From Nephromyces sp. MM_2019 (lineage: Eukaryota > Apicomplexa > Aconoidasida > Nephromycida): 64,000 nt of DNA. The stretch lies in contig JADHZB010000905.1 in the NCBI GenBank assembly GCA_015657535.1, positions 1 through 64,000 on the forward strand. Direction: 5' to 3'. The position numbers were made by a program, and so were the translations under genes. Below, one piece after another: positions 17,339 to 28,400 of the stretch. Position 1 is the stretch's first letter. Each line of letters opens with the position of its first letter. Below the pieces are notes generated by a model. The model saw only the letters and a list, made by a program, of their open reading frames with translations, was not told the origin of the DNA and ran no database searches.

Positions 17339-20300
17339 CTACAGCTGAGCTCTCCGAAACATTGATTTCAGCTCGTCAATAGACGACGCAGTATCAAACA
17401 CTTTACTACTCTTCTCAGTGGTTGGCGCGGCAACTTTGCTGCCTTGATGCTCTTTTGACTTTCCATTCGACATTAATTCCTCCTTTAAAACAAATTCCTC
17501 TTTTGCGGGCATCGACGAATCATCTTCAACAGTTATTTCCCAAATGTTATCTTCATGCTTTATAGCAGTTTGGCTTTCAATTTCAGAAGAATTATCGGTG
17601 ATAACATCAGGACTATCCACGAAAGCTTTTTCACTTTGTCTTGTGAGACACCTGGAAAAAAACGACATTTTCTCGTATTAATGACACAGACAAGCTAAAT
17701 TCTTCAACTACTGTAATTGATACCGACTCATGCTTTGCTGCAAAGCATTAAATTCATGTGAAGGGTAAACGAGGAAAGCAGATGAGTGTTTTGTGAACCC
17801 TGCCATACGAAGTAAAGGCGCAGCATTAAAAAAATTCCCACGATTTTACAAGTTGATGCTCCTTCTGAGCCGAAATTTATTAAAGTGCCTTCACCAAGAG
17901 ACAAAAAATTCATATTTATAAAGGCAACACTCCCCCTGTAAGAGGGAGCAAACAAATAGTTAACCGCCTTCAAAAAAAATCTAGAGGTAGTAATTAGTAA
18001 CTTCTTGCCCAATACTCTACCGGAGTTCTTGCAGTAAAAAAAGATACATTTAATGTATTAGTTACTTCATGTAGCGATTCAAGCTGATATGACATATGGA
18101 AGGCGCATAAAACTTTGATATGAATAACGGGGAAACGAGATATCCCATGCTGTCAGCACGTTTTCCCCAGGAAAAATCTGCGAAACAGACGGTCAAAAAA
18201 TAGAGCTTCAGTAATGATAGCCATTCCATAATAATAACCTTCTTTTTCTTTGGCCGCATAGGACAATTAATTTCATCAGAAATCGTAAACCACTCAAAAA
18301 AAAACAGGTGCAAACCTGTGGGTGCCAGCTGCTGGCAATTTTCTTGAAACTACCCAAAATTTCCTAATGATATCAATAAAGATTCCCCGAAAAAGCTATT
18401 TAAGCTCATCATACAAAAATTTAATACTTAGTTATTAGAGAACGCACCATTTATCGATGCAATCAGGACTTGGATTAATAACGTATCGCGGAAAAAAATC
18501 CTCCAATGAATTGTACCCCAAAAAATATGAGGTTTTTCCAAAGTTAAGCAAATACTTCAGGGCATTATGAGCAAGTAAACCAGCTACTATCCCCATAGTG
18601 GTAGGGAGGCTGGCCGTACATGGACCAACTCGTTTAACCTCATTCTCATCCCCTCCGGATGCCACTACCAAAGGAAGCGCACACTGAAGGGTAAAGAAAT
18701 TAAACAAAGTTCTCACGAGAAAGATAGAAAATGTAAGAGACACAAAAATTATAATCTAAAAGATGGAGTCATGCAACATCTAAGTTAATACATATATTTA
18801 AACGCCAGCAAAGCAAGCCAAGTTGTAAAAAAATTCCTTTATAAAAAAAACTCTTAGAAGTACACACAAGCTCAAGAAAGACATACACAATCACAAAAAA
18901 AACACACACACTCATAAAAATACACAAAAATGCAGGCATCTAAGCACAGCACACACACACACTCTTTCATGGAAGAAAAAAAAGTGGGCATAAACATAAG
19001 TGGTCATTATCACACATTCATTTAGACACACTTTGGTACTCATGCTTGAGACTCACGCAATCGCACACATAATAACAGAAGCACGCATACAACTGCACAC
19101 AAAACTACACCCAAAATAACATAATCACACACACGCACACACACAGCGAAAAATAACACAAAATACATCTAAACATGCATAGATTGATAGGAGTAATCGT
19201 TAGTTGCCGTATTTTTATAGTAGCAAGTAAGAATTAGTCCAAAAGATTAACCTTTACCTCAGGGTAAACTTCAGCGCATTAATGCAGCAGAAAAACGGAG
19301 TTTACCGCCAAGAAAGTTCAAAACAATAAATCATCAGAATATACAGTAGACCCTATCTTAGAACTACAAAATAATTTTTTTAACAATTCTATTGCGACTA
19401 AATTGGATAAAAAACATGTAAAATAAAAAAACAAGCGGGACCTTAAACTACTACTCTAAACGCATCCCCCCCAAAGTCTTTAGCACACACATGTAGACAA
19501 GTTTCAACCATAATCAGTCATATCAAGCAAAAGCAAAACCTACACGAAAGACAATGATTTTTGTTGAAGATCATAGCTTTGCGAAATTACAGAATAAATC
19601 ACGCAAAAAAGCTCTATATATACCCCCACCCCAAGTACTCTGTCATTTTGCCTTCACACAGCCGTTTTCTTACTCATTTTTTAACCCATTCCCACACCCA
19701 AAAAAAGTTACCCCCCTGAAAACACCGCGCCCTTTGATATGCTAAGCGTGTGTACTCTTATAATTACCTGGAAACAAGCAGTTACGCCAGGCACACAACA
19801 CTGAATTTGCCCGGAAACAGCATTCTCAGACACACCAGAATTCATCCAGGGTAGATCTGACTCGTTGCAAGCTTGACTTAATGTTACTCTCGCGGCAAAA
19901 TTGTCAACACAGCTAAGAAGCAGGTCAATCTTACTATTAGGAGCTGGAAAAAGTCCACCATTTTCTATCCTAGATAGCAGGAGACTATAATCAATCGTTA
20001 CATTGCAGTTATGAACCTCAATAACGACATCTGGGTTTATTTCCTGCAGGGTTTTTTGGGCTGCCTAGAGTGACACAGTTGTAACGCAATTTTTTTTTTA
20101 CAAGCAAAATGAGGGGAGGTTGTTTAATTTGGATGAAGGCAAAAATACGGGTGATTAAAAAATGTATGGCAAAGGGTGGGGCTCACCGTGAAGATAGAAA
20201 AAGTAAACGTGTTGAATATATATGTTCAAATATATACATTGTTTCATATATACAAACAGAGTATTCTGCTTCTACCAGACACTAACACGTATTTTTTCCA

Positions 20301-20719
20301 GTAAAATTTCACACACAGCAAATGCACAAACATTCAGCTCCAAACGCTCCAACCCGACAGTTTAGGGGATTACTAGAATATTTTCCACACTCCAAGATCA
20401 AACGTACCTCAACCTTTGGGAGTCCACATTGTGAAGGGCGATAAAACAGCCTATTCATATTCGCCATCTCCACAACGTCGTAGTCGAATAAGAGCAATTT
20501 TCCAATACCACAGCGTGTCAGCATCTCAGCAGCGACACTACCAACTCCACCAAGCCCTATTATACAGATACTCTTCTCCTTTAGCTTACTGTAGTCTTTA
20601 ACTATTCCCATATTCTGCAGAGCCATCAATCGACTGTAAGCATCATCCCTATCATTTTTGATGTTGGAAGAACTTTTTCTTTGCGATGCTGCAAAGCTGG
20701 AAGTTGTGTTTTCCGCCAT
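17339..20719 (-). CDS. UBA5: UBA5, E1 activating enzyme for UFM1
   Basis: It adenylates UFM1 and passes it through an active-site cysteine to UFC1 (family knowledge). Minus-strand exons 20408-20719, 19768-20064, 18448-18683 and 17339-17651 join in frame to 385 residues; human UBA5 has 404. Residues 28-104 hold [13 protein letters not shown], the ATP-binding GLGGVGS (55-61), [18 protein letters not shown] and the MNRLF motif. Exon 2 carries LLLSCVDNF and [13 protein letters not shown]. The zinc cysteines are C201/C204 and C278/C283; the fourth is rebuilt exactly at the exon 3-4 junction. The catalytic cysteine is C225 in [12 protein letters not shown]. The tail has [10 protein letters not shown], matching the human UFM1-interacting HEDNEWGIELV, and ends [14 protein letters not shown], like the UFC1-binding tail. 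It looks complete and functional. Confidence 0.95.
18860..19145. repeat. CA-rich interrupted repeat tract in UBA5 intron
   Basis: Scattered CACACA runs with AAAAAC spacers lie in the 1,084-nt intron between UBA5 exons 2 and 3 (18684-19767). Read along the minus-strand transcript this is TG-rich, the same polarity seen in many introns of the plus-strand RAD16 and delta-COP genes. Confidence 0.8.
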
Positions 20720-20756
20720 AACTGTCGAAATATTAGTATAAGGGGGGGTAAGGGGT

Positions 20757-20840
20757 AATCTCAAGACTTGTGCACAAAGCCACAAGCGAGAGAACGAAAG
20801 GAATTATCTCAACACTTGTGCACACAAAGTCACAAGCGCA
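20757..20840 (-). promoter_or_regulatory. Direct repeat with TTGTGCACAA palindrome upstream of UBA5
   Basis: Two imperfect copies of CTCAAGACTTGTGCACAAAG, near 20759 and 20808, lie 40-120 bases upstream of the UBA5 ATG (20719 on minus). The first contains the 10-base palindrome TTGTGCACAA. The GTGCAC core resembles sites reported for apicomplexan ApiAP2 factors; the regulatory role is inferred from position only. Confidence 0.4.
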
Positions 20841-23800
20841 AGTATATGTACCGAATAGAGGCCAGATTCAACCTCAATTGCTCTTTGTGGGTTGGTTTTC
20901 AGCACAAAAAATGCTGGTAAGCGCCGCCTTCAGCTTTAAAGCCAACGAAAAGCCTCCAGAAATAGTCAGTGGCAATTAAATATTACATATAAGGTGTACA
21001 AGTTACACGATCAAAATAGTAACTGGTACTTTTTACTGGATAAGGGCTCTGGAGAGTCACACGAGATAAAACGGCGCTGATGGTTACACCAAAAAAATTT
21101 TTACCCTGTGAAACACTACGACCTTAACATGCTCTAAACGATAAATATCAAAAATCAATTTTTTTTTACAAAGCAAGAGGAAGGAAAAACAAAAGTACTA
21201 AGTAAACAATATAATAGTAGAAACCAAACTTGCCCCCCTAGCACCGCAACTAAAAGCGCGGCGTGGCATCATTGAGCCTCAAATTTTATCAGCGCGCTAG
21301 ATTCTAAAGCAACAACCGAATCAGCATAATTTATCTCAATTGATAAACCTACTTCACGCAGCTACTAAACATAAAAGGCGGAACCAAAATATTCAAAAGC
21401 TGCAGTTGAAGCACTAAAAGAGACGAGCAGCAGCGATTCTGAGAAATTTTACACATTCATCGCTTATTAAAAAGCTTTTGATTGAATATTAATAAATTAA
21501 AAATTCATAATAATTTTCTTCTTGTAAAAGGTGGGAATCAGTGCGCTTTTTTGCAGGGAAAACTGCTATTCCTGCGCCTCTATGCGGCACGTATAGCAAC
21601 GACCTCTGGCAAAACATAAAAACAGCAAAGTAACAGAGTAGCGCTAATCAACGAATGTTCATCCAAGGCTGAGCATTGCAGTTTTGGAAATTTATAAAGA
21701 GGAAGTCGAAAAAAGGGAAGCTAACCCTGATCGAGACAGGTCTATCATTAAATGATCCGCGATTCGGCAGGAGAAAAACGGCACCGAAAGACAATGAACA
21801 AGTTATGCTAGCATTACCCCGCCATTCTAGTTATATTTTCGAAGCTTTCACTACAAAAAGAGCCGCAAAAATGAAACATCAAAGAGTGGACAAAATATTC
21901 AAAGACGAAATGAATGCTACATCATGAGTAAATAGTGCATCTAATTATTTAGCAGCAACTAAAAGAGCAATCACTTCTTCAGTAAAAAGACACCATATAA
22001 GGAGGAATAAAATAGCATTTTAACTTAAAATTATTAAAAGGACAAAAACCAGCGCCTAATTTTTAAGTTTTTCCCCATTATATTCTACTTCTTGCTCTCA
22101 CTAGCAAATCCTTTCAGGAAAAAGTACTTGAGGAAGATGATGCTCCAAGCGAGAGTTTTAAGTATTCTGCTGGTGATGCCCCATGAAGCCGTAAAGATTT
22201 TTGCTGAATACCGTTTTTACCACCACTAGTAGCCTCAAAAGTAGTTAAAATCTCACAACAAATTGAAATATGTGTACAAGCATCATAGGAGCATAGGAGA
22301 CTGAATTGGAACAGGAAGTAAAACATCATTTCAGGGATTCTTTTCGTTGACATTGTTTGACGTCAAACCTCATTTCTAGGGTTCTTAAAGTGTGATATTA
22401 TTTGAGATAAAGCATCCTTTGTGGAACTCTTTTTGTTGACGTGGTTATGCGTTGCGCCAGCTTAAAAAACGGGGCTACCTCAAAGCGGAAGACGTTACTT
22501 TACATACACGGCTCCGTAGTATTATGAGCTCCTCTGGCAAAAATAGAGCCAAAATGCTCCAAACAATCTAGTTATGTGCTTTAAATGAGCAAAAAACCAC
22601 ATAAAATATTATAAGAGGTGGTTATCAAAATTTTTAAAGTATTATTAGTCTTGCTAAAGCATTAGAAATATCATAAAATTCCATTGATAAAAATATCAAT
22701 CACGGCGCCATTAGTGTAGAGACTGAATCAAAGAAACACAGGAAAACTTCCAGCTCACAAATCATATAGTTTTATGAGAATAAGGAAAGAAGCAAAAAAA
22801 TTCATTCAGCGGAAATATATCCATAATCACGTAGAGCTCCTGTTTTTTATAAAAAAGCCAAAAAAATTCCCTCATCTTCCTACGCGCCTTAAAATGCCAA
22901 AGGTGAAACAAGGCTTAAACCGAAGTATTCTCTCCAAAAAATTACTCGCTATATAAAGAAATATCCCGAAGGACTCAGAATATATATGTATCTTGGTAGT
23001 GTTCACATGATTCTAGTGGTACCGTGAAATACAAAAGATGTTTTATATAAATGAATCAGTGTATTTACTTAGTTATCTGGAAGGAAAAAAGGCGTTCTGT
23101 GACTCACTCGCAAAAAATAGTTGATAATCCTGGTGTACATTACGGTAGAGATTACAGCAATGCTCTAGAATCTACCTCTCTACTACCAACTGGTAAAGAA
23201 TTCAGAAAATGCCGCTTAGATAATCTAGTATTATTAGGATTAAAATAACTCTGGAATATTTTGTTTCCAGTATTTATTTGTAAACAAAACTTTATTTTTT
23301 ATAAAATTCCAAGATAAAATCGGTTCTTTTCCCCGATAACAGTTTCCAGTCAAGTGAAAATCAGTTTATTGTCCCGAAAATAAAAGAATGCCAAGGCTCT
23401 GATATAAAACAGCGCAGCAGTACTAACTTAACTGCATCATCTGAATCGAGAAATTTATCCTTACAATGAATCGAAAAACGGTAAACAAGAATCTAGTTAC
23501 CCCCGTCACAGAAACAAATCTACTGGAGTAATCGCTTCATTGTACCAAAATTTAAGTGGTTTTTTTTGTATTCCTCCTGTTGTTACTCTCCGTTTCGGTC
23601 AACCCGCAGAAGGAATCCAAAGTGCACGAGAAGTTCCACAATCTTACGAAGATACTTGCCAGGGACTTCAAGTGAAGGCAAGCGATTTTTAGGAACTAGC
23701 AGCATCACGCTAAGCCTTTTTACATGCTTTAATTTTCATCAAATTGGGTCTCTTGAGTAGAATTTGAGGTATAATATCTATATACGCGCTAAACTGGAGA

Positions 23801-24960
23801 GTTATCGCGAGCTTAACCCGGGGAACACATACACACGTCACAAAAGCTACGTGCAATCTGTGCAAATACACTGCTGCTGTTTCTCAATATAGGTACATGA
23901 GTGGAAAAACCAAATCTCAAGCCAATAGTGCAAATACACTGCTGCTGTTTCTCAATATAGGTACATGAGTGGAAAAACAAAATCTCAAGCCAATAACTGC
24001 GTGTGTGCCTTGTACCCCTGCCTCTTTATATATATAGATGTAAAAGTTTATTGTAATTCTAAAACTGTTTTTTTTTTCTGCGCAAGAAGCTTGTGCGATC
24101 CTGTTTCTTCTTTATGGACATGTTTTGCTGCTGTGATATTTTTTTTGAGGGTACTCTTTCCTGCTGAGGTTTTTGTTGAGTGGCTTCAGTCCATGCCTCC
24201 TTTACCAGCACTTTTGCTGCTTCTTTTGCGTACTGAATGTTTTATCACTAGAATGCAGTGTGTATAATTCTTGGGATTACTAATTGTCATCAGCTAGGTT
24301 CAGTTAGCTATGCTACATAAACAATGAAAAAGTGCTGAGGTTACTACCATTCAGGGAGAAGGCTTTATGGAGTGTGTGGCTCTGGTGTGTATTTACCTCC
24401 TATTCTTAGATGAAATGCCATAGGAAATGCATACTTTTAGCGAGTCTACGCACATCTCTCGTCTAAAAGTCCTTATATAAAGCATGCTTCTAGCGTGTCT
24501 AAAAATGAATGAAAATAACCGTCTTAAGCCTCAAAAAGATTCCTTCTAGTCAAAAGCTCGGTTAAGCTTTTTTTTCTCAATTAAGCATTTGAATCTAATC
24601 TAATTTACTAACAGAAAAAAACCAATTTTTATTTGGTAAACTTCCAAGTAACAGAAAAAAACAGCTCTTTTTCCATGTGTAATCCACTCTAAATCACTAA
24701 ATTTTACTGCAAAATAGGTATCATTAGCACCACTTCTCTAGTATTACGAAAAGCTGATGAGACTTTCTAAAAAGGAATGCTATTATGTTCACTGCAACTA
24801 TCCACCACGTAAAAAATCCACTGCCAGCAACACTCCACTCAATGGTAATATTACCACAACCTGCTTCCAGTGCAATCACGTATAATGGCAGCAACTGAGC
24901 AAATTGAGTAATTTGCTACCCTCATGATACTCGGATAATAATATCATTCATCGGCCACTG
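20841..24960. other. Intergenic region with weak ORFs
   Basis: Between divergent UBA5 and delta-COP. Two pieces look coding-like but unassigned. The first is 21676-21927 plus, a charged frame (NDPRFGRRKTAPKDNEQ...) with no ATG at its head. The second is 22114-22260 minus, ending RLHGASPAEYLKLSLGAS and a serine run before its stop, which reads like a C-terminal exon. No motif or complete splice chain was found for either. Confidence 0.4.
23861..23996. repeat. 68-bp tandem duplication
   Basis: The segment beginning TGCAAATACACTGCTGCTGT at 23861 is repeated at 23929. The copies differ at about one position (AAAACC versus AAAACA), so the duplication is recent. Confidence 0.93.
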
Positions 24961-24964
24961 CGCG

Positions 24965-25215
24965 AGCGAGGGCCTCTCTTCTGCTTCTTCCTCAAAAAAC
25001 CCCCGAATTCGGCTCTCTCTTTTCCATCTCCCTCCAAAAAACACTCCGAATTCTCCTCTCTCCTCTTCTTTTCTCCATCTGCTTAAAAAAAAGCCCAAAT
25101 ACGCCTCTCTTCTCTCTATCTTCTTCAAAAAAAAGATCAAACATTTTTTTTCTCCATCTTCCTCAAGAAAACCCCCAAATTCGCTTCTCTCTTCTCCATG
25201 TTCTTCAAAAAAACT
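24965..25215. repeat. Degenerate pyrimidine/A-run minisatellite before delta-COP
   Basis: About five or six diverged units of roughly 40-60 bp. Each has a CTCTCTTCTCCATCTTCCTC-like pyrimidine block followed by AAAAAA, CCCC and AATTCG. It ends about 285 bases upstream of the delta-COP ATG, so it may form part of the promoter or 5' leader. The opposite-strand open frame of Arg/Glu residues is a by-product. Confidence 0.8.
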
Positions 25216-25499
25216 ACAAATGCAGGAAAAACTTCATTATATTTTCATTGCAGCGACAAAAGTTACAGTGAAACATCTTCTTTAAAGAGATTCTCTTGCA
25301 AGCTGTTTCTCCTTGAGTAAAGCGGCAATCCTTTTTCAAAAGCAACGCTTCGTCTGCCAACCGCTACAAATTTTCAAAAAACTCCGTTTCCTGTGATTTT
25401 CATCACAATATTCTTCCACGATTTTTTGCATGAAATTTGGAACATATCGTCTTTTGTGCTGATCATACTTTAATATATATTTTTGTTTAACCACAAAAA

Positions 25500-28400
25500 A
25501 TGGTGGTTCTCAGTGCCGCCATTCTGTCGCGGACGGGATACTTACTATCCCGTCAATTTGTAGAGATGACACGGCAGAAGATAGAGCGGCTCTTATCCGC
25601 CTTTGTAAAGCTCATTGATGGAGGAGGTAGGTGTGTGTATGTGTTTGCTGAGAAATCTTCAGTTTTCCTTTTGTGAAATTTGCCTTCTTTTCATGGTATT
25701 CCGGTGTGGTTGTGTTTGCTGAGAAATCCTGGGTTTACATTTTGTGAAGTTTATTTTTTTTTAGATATATTTTGCACTACTTCAAAGCCTCTTCTTCTTC
25801 AAAGTCTTTAGAAGCCTTCAATTTGGCACTCCTTTTGAGAATTCTGCTTTATAATATGGTGGATTTTGCATGGAACCTTTTTTTGATGTGTATTTACGTA
25901 TGATTGTATGCGCATGTGAATGTGTCAACGATCGTGTGTGTGCGGGTATGATTTTGCATGTGCGCGTAAAAGCAAACCACGAGCGAAGAGAATTTTGCAC
26001 CTTCCTCCTAGTTCATTAGATTTACGAGTCTTTGAAGATTTTCTTGTTTTACTTTTGCTACTTCATAGCCGTATCTTTAAGAGGCTTTTGTAAATTTTTT
26101 TGATATTTTTGCTCCTGATCGCTATTTTTAGCCTGAAATAAGCCTTAATTGAAGTTTTCCTCCACTGTAGCATTTAGGCGGCCATTAAAATCGAACTACT
26201 TAAGTTTCGGGTTTTTTTTTGTTTTTAACTTTATCCACTAGTAAGCGCTGCATATTGCTTTAGATGGACATGCATAACTTGAATATTCAGCAAAGAAAAG
26301 ATCTTTTTTAGCAAAGAATCTTTTTTTGAACACTTTAGTATAATCAGGGGAGTGCGGTGTTTCTCACTTCCAGCAAATTCTTTGCGTTTCTTAAGATTGT
26401 TCGCTGCCTAAATGTCTTGAATTCTAAGAAAAATGCCATTTTAAGAAGAGAAAATCGCTGCTTTTTATAAGTTTATTGAGCTGATTTTTCTGATTTACTA
26501 TGCTTTTCTATACTTTGAAGGAAAAGACCATACTTATTTGGAAACAGATGCTGTTCGGTATACCTATCAGCCCATGGAAGGCCTTTATCTACTTCTTATT
26601 ACAAACAAGCAGTCCAACATCTTGGAGGATATAGAGACGCTACGTCTTCTAGTTCAAGTTGTGCAAGTATGTGCTATGCATTGATTGCTTGATTAATGGA
26701 AGGAGGGGTGGTATTCTTGGACAAAATGTGTGTGGAAATATTTTCAAGCGCACACATACGCATTCTGACGAACGCAGATACTAACGCACACACTCAAAGT
26801 AGCATGCAGGCAAAAAATTCACTCTAACACACACAATAGCAAAAACCTTTCTATTTTCTTTCATTTTGTTATTTCCTGGTGTTTTTGCTTTTTTTGAAAT
26901 AAATTCTTCTGATGCACCCCCTTTACATTTCTACTTCTCCATGATACTCTGCCGTACTTCCGCAGTTAATTGCCCTTTTTTAGCGTATAACACACAGAGC
27001 CTATCTTTTTTCTTGTAGAAATTTAGCTGCCTTTTGTGTGGAGGCATGTGCTCTGCGGTCTATTCATCCCTTTCCTTTCACCATAGTAATGAGCTTTTCA
27101 AATTTGCATGTTTTCGCTTTAAAAATATTTTTTTCCTTACCAAAACTATCAAAACTGATGTGTGTGTTTTGTATGTGTGTGGGTTGGTGTGTGCATGTGT
27201 ATATTGGTGTATGTATGCGTGTGTGTTGGTTTATTGAAGAGAAAATTCTTTTTTTCAAACTCTCTTTGTTTTCTCTTCGTGGCCAGCCTGTATTCATTGT
27301 TTCAATGTATGCCATTTTCGCTGAAACCAATTTGTGATGCATCTCCGTTATCTATGTGCATCTATTTCATGAATATAATCTCACCAGATCTACACACGCA
27401 TTCAAATTACTTTTAACTTCAAGAACACACACACTTCAATCTCTCTCCTTCACATTCTATAGGAAGTTTGCCAGACGAATATAACACATGAGCTAGTCCT
27501 AAAGCATGCTTTTGATATCATCTTTTCCTTTGATGAAGTGATATCCTTTGGGTATCGTGAGCCTGTGACTCTATCGCAAATCAAAGACTACACGAAGATG
27601 GATTCTCACGAAGAAAAGTTATATGACTTAAACAGAGAGGTATATGTGTGTGTTCTTTTTTAGTCGCACCTAGTTGGCCTCAAAATCTCATGCTGATTGC
27701 TGAAATATTACGCTCTTTTTCGAGGTTTTTGAGTGTGTATGTATGTGTGTGTGTGTGTTTGTGCGTGTGTACGTGGGAGTTACATCTTCAAAATTCAAGG
27801 AAAATCGCCGAAATTCTCGTATTTCTCTCGATTTTCTCTGTTTCTTCATCCAAATACCTCTTGTAGAGGAAAGAAAAAGAGGAGGAAGAACGTCGAAATC
27901 GTATAGTTGAAGGAATAGAGAAGGAAAAATCACATCAGAAAAAGATTGAATCAAACTCTCCTCCTGAACGTAGTCTTCCTGTGCCTTACGATTATGTGAT
28001 ATATCCGGAGCCTCCAGTACACGAGCTTTCTGACCCTTCGCTACAAATCTCATCGAAAGGACTTCAAGTTGGACAGAAGGTAGTAGGTGTGAATGCCTAG
28101 TGCTTATGAGAGGAGTGGAGCACACACACGGATCTTTTTCTCTTTCAATTTCTCACCTAGTTTTAGCGATGGAAGCAAAACATACAAAATCTCCTTAGCT
28201 TTCAATTAACCCCCTGCATGTGATTTCACCCTAATTTTCCTCCTTCTGCTCCTGCTTAGTCCCCAAAAGCATTCACTATACCAACGTGTGTGTGCTCGGG
28301 GCTTCCTATCGCACCTCTAGCTTCTTCTCTTCTTCTAGCTGCCAGATTGTTTCGCGGATTGGAGATTTTTATCGCCACTTTCACTAATTTATTTGCTTTT

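Noticed and set aside
24922..25140. Minus-strand frame rich in Arg, Glu, Phe and Gly
   Set aside because: By-product of the degenerate pyrimidine repeat before delta-COP.
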